Shown piece after piece: positions 7,914 to 16,890 of a DNA stretch of 64,000 nucleotides. The DNA comes from Nocardia transvalensis (GTDB taxonomy: Bacteria; Actinomycetota; Actinomycetes; Mycobacteriales; Mycobacteriaceae): contig NZ_JADLQQ010000001.1 in assembly GCF_015477765.1 (NCBI RefSeq), positions 558,001 through 622,000 of the forward strand, given 5' to 3'. Numbering within the stretch: the stretch's first letter is position 1; every line of letters starts with the position of its first letter. Made by a program: the position numbers and the translations under genes. The notes beneath the pieces were generated by a model that saw nothing but the letters and a program-made list of their open reading frames with translations, searched no databases and was not told the origin of the DNA.

Positions 7914-9038
7914 TCATGGCTGCGGCCACGGCAGACGGATGTCGGCCACATCGTGTGCCAGCACCCGCACCTCGGTGGTGACGGCCAGTACGAGGTCGCC
8001 CGCATGATCGGCGCGCACCCGGTGGGTCCCGGTGCGCTGGATCCGCAGCGTGGCCTGCGAGGTGAGCGGGGCGTACCGGAGCGTCTCGGTATCCCCGTGC
8101 CTGTCCCACTGTGCCCCGGATCCGCTCCACACGGCCGTTTCGGTCAGCCGGTCGGGCGAACCCGGCTCCCAGGCCAATCCGGTCGCGGTCACCACCGAGC
8201 CCGTCCAGCGCAGATCCTCGAGCGCCGAGCAGGTGGATACCGCGGGCATGCCGACCACGTCCAACTGTCCCTCGGGCAGTGCGATACGGACCATTCGTGC
8301 TGTCCCACAGGCGATTCCGTCGCGGCGATAGCCGGGAAGAATCACCTCCCAGCCGTCGGCGCGGACCGTACCCGCCGCCAGGGCCGTGTTGACGCCGTCG
8401 ACACGCCCCAGCTCCCGCACCGTGCCAGTGCTCAACTCGACGAGGAACAGGTGGTTGATGCCCCAGGACGCGCCGGGCGGGGCCTCGACCCGAGCGATGA
8501 TCAGCATGCGCTCGTCGGCCGCGAGCAGACGTGGATCGGACAGCGCATTGCCCGGCGCGATCGGTTCTCGCAGCGGCGGAAGCGTAACCGTTCGGTGCAG
8601 AGCGGGTTTCGGGCCGTGCAGATCGGCCTGCACGAAACTGTCCGGCTGCTGCCACCAGCCCACGACGGCGCCGTGCAGCGGGAAGATCCGTTCGCAGCGG
8701 CAGTCGATCCGCAGGGGTGTCGTGCCGCCTGTGGTCGGGACGGCTGCCAGCCCGCCCGTCCCGTCGAGCGCGAACACCTGCGAATTGTCCCGAGTGAAGC
8801 CGACATCGGTGTAGCTGCCCGGATACCGTCCGATCGTCGTTTCCGGTGTGGAGACGACGAATTCGGTACGCGAGCGATGGACGAACGGCTGTGTACCCGC
8901 CGCTGCCCACGCGTTGCTGCCGACCGATACGGCGGACGTCGCCGACGAGGCCCCCGAGAATTCTCCGGCACATCCGGACGCGACCGGTACGCCGAGAATC
9001 AGAGCCAGCACTGCCGCCCCTCGTCGCAGGCCGGTCAT
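7914..9038 (-). CDS. Putative lipoprotein with beta-propeller-like repeats, downstream of a GH19 effector-like gene
   Basis: A 374-residue exported lipoprotein: signal sequence with core AAVLALILGVPV and lipobox VASGC at about residues 19-23. The mature part is rich in beta-strand patterns and Trp/Gly-Gly turns (FALDGTGGLAAVPTTGGTTPL, HGAVVGWWQ) suggestive of a propeller; several Cys are present. No specific family was recognised. Its ATG overlaps the TGA of the WXG/GH19 gene (ATGA, 9035-9038), so the two are translationally coupled. A role protecting the producer's wall or receiving the hydrolase is possible but inferred only from position and localisation. Confidence 0.65.
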   Translation of the reverse strand: MTGLRRGAAVLALILGVPVASGCAGEFSGASSATSAVSVGSNAWAAAGTQPFVHRSRTEFVVSTPETTIGRYPGSYTDVGFTRDNSQVFALDGTGGLAAVPTTGGTTPLRIDCRCERIFPLHGAVVGWWQQPDSFVQADLHGPKPALHRTVTLPPLREPIAPGNALSDPRLLAADERMLIIARVEAPPGASWGINHLFLVELSTGTVRELGRVDGVNTALAAGTVRADGWEVILPGYRRDGIACGTARMVRIALPEGQLDVVGMPAVSTCSALEDLRWTGSVVTATGLAWEPGSPDRLTETAVWSGSGAQWDRHGDTETLRYAPLTSQATLRIQRTGTHRVRADHAGDLVLAVTTEVRVLAHDVADIRLPWPQP

Positions 9039-10174
9039 CCGAGTACCTCCAGTGCGCGGTAGTAGTAGGCCTCGCGAGCGGCGAGGCCGTGGTAGCCGCC
9101 GTTGACGGCCTGGGTGACCCCGGCGAAGTCACCGGCGTCGGCGAGGGCATTGAGGGTGCGAGACGTCCAGTACCACTGGGCGATTCGAAAACCGATATCC
9201 GGGCGCGCGGCCAGCGCGGGATCGCCCTCGAGGTCGAGGCCGAGGGCCTCGCCCGCCGCGCGGTAGTTGGCCCGGCCGGTCAGCTGGATGGGACCGCGGC
9301 CGTGGTAGCGCGGGCCGTCGCCGGGTTCGGTATTGCCGGCGGCGGTGTTGGGGCGGCCGGGATCGTACTGACGGAAATAGTCGTCGTCGCCCAACTCTTC
9401 GAAATACCGCAACTCGCAGCTCTCGTAGGCGAGCTGAGCCAGGAACGCGGCCTGGCGCAGCGGCGTGGTGATCTCCCCCTCTCGCATGGCCGCATTGAGC
9501 GAAGGCAGATACTCCTGCGCCCGATCCGGCGGCAGCTCGGGCATGATGGCGACGAGCTGCTCCATCGTGATGCCCGCGGTCGGCGCGTCCACCGCCGGTG
9601 GTGATTGCGTGATGAATACCGGTGCCGCGAGGCAGGTTTCGACACCCGGCGTCGGGCCGTGCGCGGGTGGGCGCGGCAAGGTGAACAATGCCGCCAGATA
9701 GGTCATCTCGGTCGTGGCCGCCAGGACGGCCTGTCGTCCACGCTCGTCGGCGCGGTCGACGGCCGCGGTGGCCTCGGCGATCACCTCGGCCCACCGTCCG
9801 GCCGGGTGGTCGGCCTCGGCGGTCACGGTCCAGTCGTCGGCGACGACGCATCCGTCGGCCTCCGCATCGGCCACGCAGTCGAGCAGGACCGACACGGCGT
9901 CGTGCAGCTCGGACAGGGCCCGCACCCCGGCATCGCGCAGCGCCGCGGCGCGTTCGCAGAACATCCGGTTGCGCCGGTGTGCCGTGTCGACGTGGGTGAG
10001 CACGGCATCGTAGGCCGCGCCCTGCCACCGATCGCCGTCGAGCCGATGACATTCGCCGTACACCGCGGCCGACAGTGTTTCCACATCCTCGATCCGCCGG
10101 TCGAGTTCGATGCGCAACCGCTCGGCGGCCGCCGATGCCCGCCAGGTCGCCAGCACCGAGCGCGGCGGTGTCAT
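9035..10174 (-). CDS. WXG100-like N-terminus fused to a GH19 chitinase/lysozyme domain
   Basis: A 379-residue two-part protein. Residues 1 to about 170 are helical with a WXG-type turn (DRWQG near residue 50), resembling type VII secretion substrates. After a Pro-rich linker, residues 195-379 form a GH19-type glycoside hydrolase: AAFLAQLAYESCELRYFEELG carries the two expected acidic catalytic positions (YES and YFEE), followed by YHGRGPIQLTGRANYRAAG and WYWTSRTLNALAD. Such domains cleave chitin or peptidoglycan. No Sec signal is seen, consistent with T7SS export. Its start overlaps the small upstream gene and its end overlaps the lipoprotein gene, so all three form one operon. Confidence 0.78.
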   Translation of the reverse strand: MTPPRSVLATWRASAAAERLRIELDRRIEDVETLSAAVYGECHRLDGDRWQGAAYDAVLTHVDTAHRRNRMFCERAAALRDAGVRALSELHDAVSVLLDCVADAEADGCVVADDWTVTAEADHPAGRWAEVIAEATAAVDRADERGRQAVLAATTEMTYLAALFTLPRPPAHGPTPGVETCLAAPVFITQSPPAVDAPTAGITMEQLVAIMPELPPDRAQEYLPSLNAAMREGEITTPLRQAAFLAQLAYESCELRYFEELGDDDYFRQYDPGRPNTAAGNTEPGDGPRYHGRGPIQLTGRANYRAAGEALGLDLEGDPALAARPDIGFRIAQWYWTSRTLNALADAGDFAGVTQAVNGGYHGLAAREAYYYRALEVLG

Positions 10175-10482
10175 ATCAGCACCGCCACTCGGCCGAGGCT
10201 GTCCGCGGCGGCGCGATCGGACCGCAGACAGGCGGTGACGGCGGATTCGGCATACTCGGCCAGCCCGTCGAACCAGTCGCCGCTGTGTTGCACGAAATTA
10301 GCGAGCGCACAGGCGGTTTCACACCACACCGGCACCGTCGCGCTGTCGGGAATCAGCTCCGCCACCGCAGCGATCCCCTCGACCGTCGCACCGGCCGCGG
10401 TATCGAGCTCCCGAAATGCCTGCCGCGCAACACTTCCGAACTGCCGCACGGCAGCCGTATCGATCACGCACGAATCCGACAT
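10171..10482 (-). CDS. Small EspC-like T7SS substrate candidate
   Basis: A 103-residue helical protein beginning MSDSCVIDTAAVRQFGSVAR behind AGGGGGG. Length, two-helix pattern and the downstream partner are those of the EspC-like/DUF2580 group of ESX-associated proteins, often encoded before large T7SS effectors. Its TGA overlaps the next ATG (10171-10174). It probably acts as the co-secreted partner or targeting helper of the WXG/GH19 protein; the family assignment is by pattern only. The open frame extends upstream to 10542 but the 10482 start has the ribosome site. Confidence 0.6.
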   Translation of the reverse strand: MSDSCVIDTAAVRQFGSVARQAFRELDTAAGATVEGIAAVAELIPDSATVPVWCETACALANFVQHSGDWFDGLAEYAESAVTACLRSDRAAADSLGRVAVLI

Positions 10483-10562
10483 GAACCCCCCTATCGTTCG
10501 TTTCCCCAGCGACTCCTGCACGGTATCCAGCGGCTGCGGCACCTGTCACGGCCGAATGCACA

Positions 10563-10593
10563 GCCGCACCCTTTCTGTGCAAACGCACCCTCT
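10563..10593. repeat. Dispersed repeat element, copy 1
   Basis: A 31-base segment starting GCCGCACCC and ending CAAACGCACCCTCT matches the segment at 56911-56941 at 27 of 31 positions by eye. It lies in the gap between the small T7SS gene and the dnaE2 stop. The downstream half (to about 10630) is a degenerate complement, unlike the perfect stem in the 56.9-kb copy. Confidence 0.7.
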
Positions 10594-10639
10594 ACCACCG
10601 CCGAAACGGGTGTGAGAGCCGACGAAGGGGTGCGAAGAC

Positions 10640-13600
10640 TCAGCGGAAGTCGCGGGATTTCGACGCCATCCGAAGATCCATCGGCTGAAGGTGTTCGGCG
10701 ACCACGCTGACCACGCCTTCGGCGTTCCGAACGCGGCCGCGGATCAGCAGTGCGGGCGCCCCCTGCGCGACGCGCCGATAGCGCTGCCACAGCCCCACCG
10801 AACAGACCACGTTCACCATGCCGGTCTCATCCTCCAGATTGATGAAGGTGACCCCGGCGGCGGTCGCGGGCCGCTGCCGGTGCGTGACCGCCCCACCGAC
10901 CAGCACCTTCGACCCGTCGGCCACCGCGCGCAGCCGACCTGCGGGAATCACGCCGAGCTCATCCAGCCGCGGGCGCAGGAATTCGGTGGGATAGCTGCCC
11001 GGCGACACCCCGGTCGCCCATACATCGGCGGCCGCCAGCTCCAGCTCCCCCATGCCGGGCAGGGCGGGCGCGGCGGTGGCGGCACCGGTGCCGGGCAGCC
11101 GGTCCGGACGCTCACCGGCCGCCGCACCGGCCGCCCACAGCGCCTGCCGCCGGGTGAGCCCGAGGCTGTCGAGCGCTCCCGCGGTGGCCAGCGCCTCGGC
11201 CTGCGGCACGGTCAGCTCCACCCGCCCGGTCAGATCCAGGAACGAGGTGTAGGGCCCGGATTTCCGTGCGGCCACGATCTTCTCGGCCAGGTCGGTGCCG
11301 ATGTGCCGGACCGCAGCCAGGCCGAGCCGCACCTGGGTGCCCCGCTGTTCCAGGGTGGCCGCGGCGAGGCTGTGATTGACATCCGGCCCGTGCACCACCA
11401 CCCCGTGCCTGCGCGCGTCGGCGACCAGCGACTGCGGGGAGTAGAAGCCCATCGGCTGAGCATTCAGCAGACCCGCGCAGAAAGCCGCCGGGTGGTGCAG
11501 TTTGAACCACGCCGAATAGAAGACCAGGGCGGCGAAACTCTGCGAATGGCTTTCCGGGAAGCCGAAATTCGCGAACGCATACACCTTCTCGTAGATGCGA
11601 TCGGCCAATTCGCCGGTGATGCCATGTAATTCGCGCATCCCTTCGTAGAAGCGTTCACGCAGCCGCTCCATCTTCTCCGTGGAGCGCTTGGAACCCATGG
11701 CCCGGCGCAGCTGATCGGCCTCGGCCGCGGTGAAGCCCGCGACGTCGACGGCCATCTGCATCAACTGCTCCTGAAACAGCGGCACCCCCAGCGTCCGCTT
11801 CAGCGAATTTCGCAGCGCCTCGTGTTCGAAGACGACCTCCTCGGCCCCGTTACGACGGCGAATATAGGGATGCACCGATCCGCCCTGAATCGGGCCGGGC
11901 CGGATCAGCGCCACCTCCACGACCAGGTCGTAGAACGTGCGCGGCCGCAATCGCGGCAGGGTGGCCATCTGGGCGCGCGACTCCACCTGGAATACGCCCA
12001 CCGAATCCGCCCGCGACAGCATGTCGTAGACCGCGGGCTCCTTCAGATCCAATTCATGCAGTTCGACGACCTCACCCGTGTGCTCGCGCACCAGATCGAT
12101 CATGTAGTGCAGCGCCGACAGCATGCCGAGGCCGAGCAGATCGAATTTCACCAAACCCGCTGCGGCGCAATCGTCCTTGTCCCACTGCAGGACGCTGCGG
12201 CCGGGCATGCGCGCCCATTCCACCGGGCACACGTCGGCGATGGGCCGATCACAGATCACCATGCCACCGGAATGGATGCCCAGATGTCTGGGCAGCCCTT
12301 CGATCTCGCCGGCCAATTCCAGCACCTCCGCGGGAATGTCGGTGTGGACCTCGCCGGAAACTCCCGTCCAGCGGCTCACCTGTTTACTCCACGCATCCTG
12401 CTGGCCGGGCGAAAAGCCCAGTGCCCGGGCGGCATCGCGCACCGCCGACTTGCCGCGATAGGTGATCACATTGGCCACCTGGGCGGCGTAATCGCGGCCG
12501 TATTTGGTGTAGACGTGCTGGATCGCCTCCTCGCGGCGATCGGATTCGATATCGAGGTCGATATCGGGCGGCCCGTCGCGTTCGGGCGCCAGGAACCTCT
12601 CGAACAGAAGGTCGTTGGCCACCGGATCGACATTGGTGATGCCTATCGCATAGCAGACCGCGGAATTGGCCGCCGAACCCCGGCCCTGGCACAGGATGTC
12701 GTTGTCCCGGCAGAAGCTGACGATATCGTGCACCACCAGGAAGTAGCCGGGGAAGCCGAGCCCGGCGATCACCTGCAGTTCGTGCTCGATCTGGCGATAG
12801 GCCTCGGGATTTCGCTCCGGCGATCCGTAGCGTTGGGCCGCACCGGAATAGGCGAGTTTTCGCAGCCAGGAGTTCTCGTCGTGATCGTCGGGAATGACGA
12901 ACGGCGGCAGTTTCGGCGCGATGAGTTTCAGATCGAAGGCGCATTCGCGAGCCAGGGTGGCGGCATTGGCCACCGCCTGCGGGCAGGCCGCGAACAGGCG
13001 GGCCATCTCCGCGCCCGAGCGCAGATGCGCGCCGCCGGTGGGGCCGAGCCAACCGTCCATCTCGTCCAGGCTCTGCCGCGCCCGGACCGCCGCCAGCGCC
13101 ATGGCCAGCCGACGGCGGTGGGGTGCGTCGAAATGCGCGGCGGTGGTGGCGATCACCGGTACGCCCACGCGATCGGCCAGGGCGAGCAACCGGGCATTGC
13201 GCTCATCGTCCTCGGGGATGCCGTGGTGGGTGAGCTCCACGGTCACGCGATCCGCGCCGAAGCGGTCCATCAGCTCACGCAGCGCCGCCTCCGCCTCGGC
13301 GTCGCCCTGCTGCAGTGCCTGGCGCACGTGGCCTTTGCGGCAGCCGGTGAGAATCTGCCAGTGCCCGCCCGCGGCCGCGGTGAGCCGGTCCAGGTCGTAG
13401 CGCAGAATGCCCTTCTCCCCCGCCGCCATGTGCGCGGCCGAGATCTCCCGCGACAGCCGACGGTAGCCCTCCTGGCCGCGTGCCAGCACCAGCAGATGCG
13501 GACCGGCGGGATCGGGTGCGCCGGTGCGGGGTTCGGACGGAGAGTGTCCCGACCCCAGCGACAGCTCGGCGCCGAAGACCGTCGGCAGGCCCCATTCGGC

Positions 13601-13927
13601 CGCCGCCTCCGCGAACCGCACCACACCGTAGAACCCGTCGTGGTCGGTGAGTGCGAGCGCCTCCAGGCCCAGGCGCACCGCCTCCTCCACCAGTTCCTCC
13701 GGTTGGCAGGCGCCGTCGAGGAAGCTGTAGGCCGAATGGGCGTGCAGCTCCGCATAGGGCACGGGCGGTTCGTCTGCGGGCGGTCGGGGCCCGGCCCGAT
13801 AGGCGTCGCGCTTGCGGGTCCAGGCCGGGCTGTCGCCGCCGTCGCCGGGCGGGTCGCCGGGGCGGGCCCGGCCGGAGAGCACGCGCTCCAGCTCCGCCCA
13901 TGTCGGCGGGCCGTTACCCCAGCCCAT
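10640..13927 (-). CDS. dnaE2: Error-prone DNA polymerase III alpha subunit
   Basis: Catalytic polymerase of the ImuA'-ImuB-DnaE2 mutasome that performs mutagenic translesion synthesis after DNA damage. The 1095-residue C-family polymerase has a PHP domain (ELHAHSAYSFLDGA near residue 60), the catalytic PDIDLDIESDRR motif near residue 455, GRGSAANSAVCYA and a C-terminal OB fold. The start MGWGNGPPTWAELERVL matches M. tuberculosis DnaE2; an upstream in-frame ATG (13972) lies inside the LexA box and is unlikely. SOS induction is expected from the box at 13965. The rest of the mutasome is encoded 5-8 kb away. Confidence 0.95.
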   Translation of the reverse strand: MGWGNGPPTWAELERVLSGRARPGDPPGDGGDSPAWTRKRDAYRAGPRPPADEPPVPYAELHAHSAYSFLDGACQPEELVEEAVRLGLEALALTDHDGFYGVVRFAEAAAEWGLPTVFGAELSLGSGHSPSEPRTGAPDPAGPHLLVLARGQEGYRRLSREISAAHMAAGEKGILRYDLDRLTAAAGGHWQILTGCRKGHVRQALQQGDAEAEAALRELMDRFGADRVTVELTHHGIPEDDERNARLLALADRVGVPVIATTAAHFDAPHRRRLAMALAAVRARQSLDEMDGWLGPTGGAHLRSGAEMARLFAACPQAVANAATLARECAFDLKLIAPKLPPFVIPDDHDENSWLRKLAYSGAAQRYGSPERNPEAYRQIEHELQVIAGLGFPGYFLVVHDIVSFCRDNDILCQGRGSAANSAVCYAIGITNVDPVANDLLFERFLAPERDGPPDIDLDIESDRREEAIQHVYTKYGRDYAAQVANVITYRGKSAVRDAARALGFSPGQQDAWSKQVSRWTGVSGEVHTDIPAEVLELAGEIEGLPRHLGIHSGGMVICDRPIADVCPVEWARMPGRSVLQWDKDDCAAAGLVKFDLLGLGMLSALHYMIDLVREHTGEVVELHELDLKEPAVYDMLSRADSVGVFQVESRAQMATLPRLRPRTFYDLVVEVALIRPGPIQGGSVHPYIRRRNGAEEVVFEHEALRNSLKRTLGVPLFQEQLMQMAVDVAGFTAAEADQLRRAMGSKRSTEKMERLRERFYEGMRELHGITGELADRIYEKVYAFANFGFPESHSQSFAALVFYSAWFKLHHPAAFCAGLLNAQPMGFYSPQSLVADARRHGVVVHGPDVNHSLAAATLEQRGTQVRLGLAAVRHIGTDLAEKIVAARKSGPYTSFLDLTGRVELTVPQAEALATAGALDSLGLTRRQALWAAGAAAGERPDRLPGTGAATAAPALPGMGELELAAADVWATGVSPGSYPTEFLRPRLDELGVIPAGRLRAVADGSKVLVGGAVTHRQRPATAAGVTFINLEDETGMVNVVCSVGLWQRYRRVAQGAPALLIRGRVRNAEGVVSVVAEHLQPMDLRMASKSRDFR

Positions 13928-13964
13928 GCACACCTCCGGCAAACCACTCGGTCCCTTATCTGCA

Positions 13965-13980
13965 TCGAACATACATTCGA
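13965..13980. promoter_or_regulatory. LexA (SOS) box of dnaE2
   Basis: TCGAACATACATTCGA differs from the mycobacterial SOS consensus TCGAAC-N4-GTTCGA at one position and lies 37 bases upstream of the dnaE2 start. It has the same ATAC spacer as the box before imuA'. Confidence 0.88.
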
Positions 13981-14035
13981 TTCAGGTGTCGTGGGTAGGG
14001 GGTTGCCGGACTGTGATTCAGTCGCATTGGCGAGG

Positions 14036-14057
14036 GAACTTACTTTGGAGTAAGTTC
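14036..14057. promoter_or_regulatory. Perfect 22-bp operator-like palindrome before an SDR gene
   Basis: GAACTTACT (14036-14044), spacer TTGG, and the exact complement AGTAAGTTC (14049-14057) end 32 bases before the SDR start. Size and symmetry suit a TetR-family dimer. No regulator gene is adjacent, so the cognate protein would be encoded elsewhere. Confidence 0.65.
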
Positions 14058-14089
14058 ATGACAAATCGATCTGCAAGGGAGCAGCGGAG

Positions 14090-15067
14090 ATGCCCGACAC
14101 TCACGCATCCGGCGGTTATCTGGCTCGTCGGCGCGCCCGCCGGGACCTGACCGGCAAACACGTCCTCATCACCGGCGCCTCCTCAGGTATCGGCCGGGCC
14201 GCGGCGGTCGCGGTCGCCGCCAAGGGCGCGGTGGTATTCCTGCTCGCCCGCCGGAGCGAGGAATTGGAAGCCGTGGTCGACGAGATCGAGGCGGCGGGCG
14301 GCGAGGCCTACGCCTATCAGTGCGATGTCACCGACGACGAATCGGTCGAGCACACCGTCAAGACCGTCCTCGAGGAGCACGACCACGTCGACATGCTGGT
14401 CAACAATGCCGGTCGCTCCATTCGCCGCGCCGTGCACCGCTCCACCGACCGGCTGCACGATTTCGAACGGACCATGGCGGTCAACTACTTCGGCGCGGTC
14501 CGGATGACGCTGGCGCTGTTGCCGCAGATGCGTGAGCGCAAGTTCGGCCACATCGTCAACATCTCCAGCGCCGGGGTGCAGGTGGCCACCCCGCGGTTTG
14601 CCGCCTACCTCGCCAGCAAGGCCGCGCTGGACAAGTTCGCCGAGGTGACCGCGGCCGAAATGCTCGCCGACAACATCACTTTCACGACCATCCACATGCC
14701 GCTGGTGCGCACCCCGATGATCGCGCCCAGCGGCAAGCAGGGCCCCTCGGAATCGCCGGAGTGGGCCGCCGCGACCATCGTGCGCGCCCTCGCCGAGCGC
14801 CCCAAACGCATCGACGTCCCGATCGGCACCCTCGGCGAATACGGCACCATGTTCGCCCCGCGCCTCAAGGACGCGATCCTGCACCGCTACTACCGCGCAC
14901 TCCCGGACTCCCCCGCCGCCAAGGGCGAAGCCTCCCCAGACGACCTCCCCGACCCGGAAGCCCTCATCCCCCAGCCCCAACCCCGCCGCCAGCCCTCCAC
15001 GGCAGGCCGCCTCACCCGCACCGCCCTCCGCCGCGCCGCCCGCCTCGTCCCCGGCACCCACTGGTAG
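14090..15067 (+). CDS. Short-chain dehydrogenase/reductase
   Basis: A 325-residue NAD(P)-dependent SDR. The Rossmann motif TGASSGIG is near residue 27, NNAG near residue 104, catalytic Ser in IVNISSAG, and the YxxxK motif YLASK near residue 168. The C-terminal 65 residues are a Pro/Arg-rich extension with PQPQPRRQPS, seen in membrane-associated mycobacterial SDRs fused or adjacent to lipid-acting enzymes. Substrate is unknown; fatty-acyl or steroid-type substrates are typical in this group. A strong palindrome just upstream suggests repressor control. Confidence 0.85.
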   Translation: MPDTHASGGYLARRRARRDLTGKHVLITGASSGIGRAAAVAVAAKGAVVFLLARRSEELEAVVDEIEAAGGEAYAYQCDVTDDESVEHTVKTVLEEHDHVDMLVNNAGRSIRRAVHRSTDRLHDFERTMAVNYFGAVRMTLALLPQMRERKFGHIVNISSAGVQVATPRFAAYLASKAALDKFAEVTAAEMLADNITFTTIHMPLVRTPMIAPSGKQGPSESPEWAAATIVRALAERPKRIDVPIGTLGEYGTMFAPRLKDAILHRYYRALPDSPAAKGEASPDDLPDPEALIPQPQPRRQPSTAGRLTRTALRRAARLVPGTHW

Positions 15068-15106
15068 TACCCAGCCCCCGCCCGGCCCGCAGGGCGGACC
15101 GGGCGG

Positions 15107-15340
15107 GGAACGAGATGGCGGCCCGAGGCGGGAACAGCTGCGCGGGCCGAACGGAACACGAGATCACCACCGCGAGACGGGGGCGGCCGCGTAGACCGAA
15201 CGGACAGGAGATGGCAGCCGATGGGCGGGGACAGCTGCGCGGACCGAACGAAACACAAGATCACGAAGACGGGGACAGCCGCGCAGACTGGAGGGGACAC
15301 GAGATGGCGGCCGCGAGGCGGGGGCGGCTATGTGGCGAGG
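15107..15340. repeat. Degenerate minisatellite, five units of 43-49 bp
   Basis: Units begin at about 15107, 15153, 15202, 15250 and 15293. Each starts with a GGAACGAGA-like core, runs through a purine/GC block (GCGGGGACAGC) and ends GACCGAAC in the better copies. The array fills the 293-base gap between convergent SDR and sucraseferredoxin genes. No gene is supported here. Confidence 0.75.
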
Positions 15341-15360
15341 AACGCGAGAATGGGTGGGGC

Positions 15361-16281
15361 TCAGGGGAGTTCGAGGGGGGTGTCGGCGCGGAGGGTGGTG
15401 GCCGGTTTGGGGGCGGCGCCGCAGCTGGCCTGGCGCGGGGCGTGGGCGATGGTGTGGGCGGTGACGAGCCAGCGGCGGCCGTCGCGGTGGGTGACCTCGG
15501 CGGCACCCGCGAAGGTGGCGGGATCGCCGGAAGGGGGTGCATCGGGGACCGTTGTCACCGTGAGGTCGTCAGCGGAGGCCGAGATGCGTTCGCGGACTGC
15601 GATTTCGGCGACCTGTTCGAGCGGGGTGTAGCAGCTGCGTCCGCGGAAACCCGTGAGGGGCACCAGGTTCCGGTGTGCCTGGGCCACCACCTCGACGGCG
15701 GCGTCGCCGTCCAAGCGGCCGTAGGTGAGGCCGGACGGGAGCAGGACCATTGCGGGCGCGAATCGGTGGCCGCCGGTGTGCGAGCACTCCCAGACCCGGT
15801 CGGGATATTCGGCGGCCAACCGTGCCGCGATTGGGCGGCCGAGCTTTGCGCAGCATTGATCGCGTTTGCCGTGGGCGCACACCAGGACCGGCGGATCGGC
15901 CACCGGCTCACCGATACCCGGCGCGGGACCGTTGAGCAGGTGCAGGTCCAGGTCGAGCAGCTGCTTCACATCCGTGATCTCGAACCTCTCGCACCAGGAC
16001 CCCTCCGGGCGCGAACCGGCGATCAGGACCGTTCGCACACCGGTGAATTCGGCGCGGCCGGGACGCCGGATCAGGGTCGGGCGCACCCGTGCCGCCTTGG
16101 TGCGCGACGCCAGTTCGGCGGTGATCTCCACACCCAGCACCTCGTCGCCGATCACGTCGCGCCCCCACGCCCCCGGCTGTTCGACGCACAACCACCCGGT
16201 CACGTGGGTTGCACTGCCCGGTAAGGGGATATCGACCGCGGCGGCGGCCGAACACGACATCCCCTCGAACCCGGTCACCAT
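15361..16281 (-). CDS. Sucraseferredoxin-like protein
   Basis: A 306-residue protein of the sucraseferredoxin-like family (thioredoxin-like ferredoxin fold, Suc_Fer). The Cys-bearing segments CAHGKRDQCCAKLGRP and WECSHTGGHRFAP are those proposed to hold a 2Fe-2S cluster. Cytosolic redox function is unknown. Its ATG (16281) overlaps the stop of the YdeI-like gene, so the two are coupled. The open frame upstream of 16281 lies in another gene and is not used. Confidence 0.85.
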   Translation of the reverse strand: MVTGFEGMSCSAAAAVDIPLPGSATHVTGWLCVEQPGAWGRDVIGDEVLGVEITAELASRTKAARVRPTLIRRPGRAEFTGVRTVLIAGSRPEGSWCERFEITDVKQLLDLDLHLLNGPAPGIGEPVADPPVLVCAHGKRDQCCAKLGRPIAARLAAEYPDRVWECSHTGGHRFAPAMVLLPSGLTYGRLDGDAAVEVVAQAHRNLVPLTGFRGRSCYTPLEQVAEIAVRERISASADDLTVTTVPDAPPSGDPATFAGAAEVTHRDGRRWLVTAHTIAHAPRQASCGAAPKPATTLRADTPLELP

Positions 16282-16841
16282 CAGAACCGCTGCCCCGCCT
16301 CGAGTTTGGCGATGATCCGCTCCAGCCGCCGCGCCCGCGTCTCCGGTCGCACCGCGGTGCCCAGGTGATAGCCGACCGTGAAGCGGATCTGGTTGTCGAG
16401 CGTCTCGAAGAACGCCGCGGCCTTCGGGTTGGCGGCGAGTGCGTCCAGGAAGTCCTGGGGCAGCTTGCTCCCGTAGGCATTGGCCCACCGGCCGTCGGCC
16501 TTGGCCCGCTCGATCTCGGCATGTCCGGCCGGATGCATCAGGCCCTGGTCGATCAGCTCCTCGACCAGGCCGATATTGCGCTGCGACCAGGGGCTGCGCT
16601 TGCGGCGCGGGGTGAAACCCACCAGGTAGAAATCCTGGTCCAGCGGGCGCGCCTGCCCATCGATCCAGCCGAAACACAGCGCCTGGCGCAGCGCACCCGC
16701 GTGGTCGAGCGAGGCGACGCCCGCGCTCTTCTTCGCGAACTTCAACCAGACGCCGTCGACCGCGGCATGGTTGGCCTGCAGCCATTCCCGGAAGGGCGGC
16801 TCGTCGGGGAAGAACAGGGTCGGACGGTCTAGAGCGGACAC
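16281..16841 (-). CDS. YdeI/OmpD-associated family protein
   Basis: A 186-residue protein with the family segments PPFREWLQANHAAVDGVWLKFAKK, ALCFGWIDGQ, FTPRRKRSPWSQRN and the C-terminal RRLERIIAKLEAG. Members are small cytosolic proteins of unclear function (sometimes named bacteriocin-protection proteins). GTG 16841 fits the family N-terminus; the longer open frame is unlikely. It is the first gene of a two-gene unit with the sucraseferredoxin-like gene. Confidence 0.85.
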   Translation of the reverse strand: MSALDRPTLFFPDEPPFREWLQANHAAVDGVWLKFAKKSAGVASLDHAGALRQALCFGWIDGQARPLDQDFYLVGFTPRRKRSPWSQRNIGLVEELIDQGLMHPAGHAEIERAKADGRWANAYGSKLPQDFLDALAANPKAAAFFETLDNQIRFTVGYHLGTAVRPETRARRLERIIAKLEAGQRF

Positions 16842-16890
16842 GGATTCACTGTAGAAGCACGGACCGACAGCAGACCGCCGAGTCCGCATC

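Noticed and set aside
6190..9150. 986-codon minus-strand open frame across several genes
   Set aside because: Runs antisense to the ABC-2-like gene and out of frame through the DUF167 and lipoprotein genes; Arg/Gly/His composition is typical of a shadow frame.
11822..14053. 743-codon plus-strand open frame
   Set aside because: Antisense of dnaE2, whose motifs are unambiguous.
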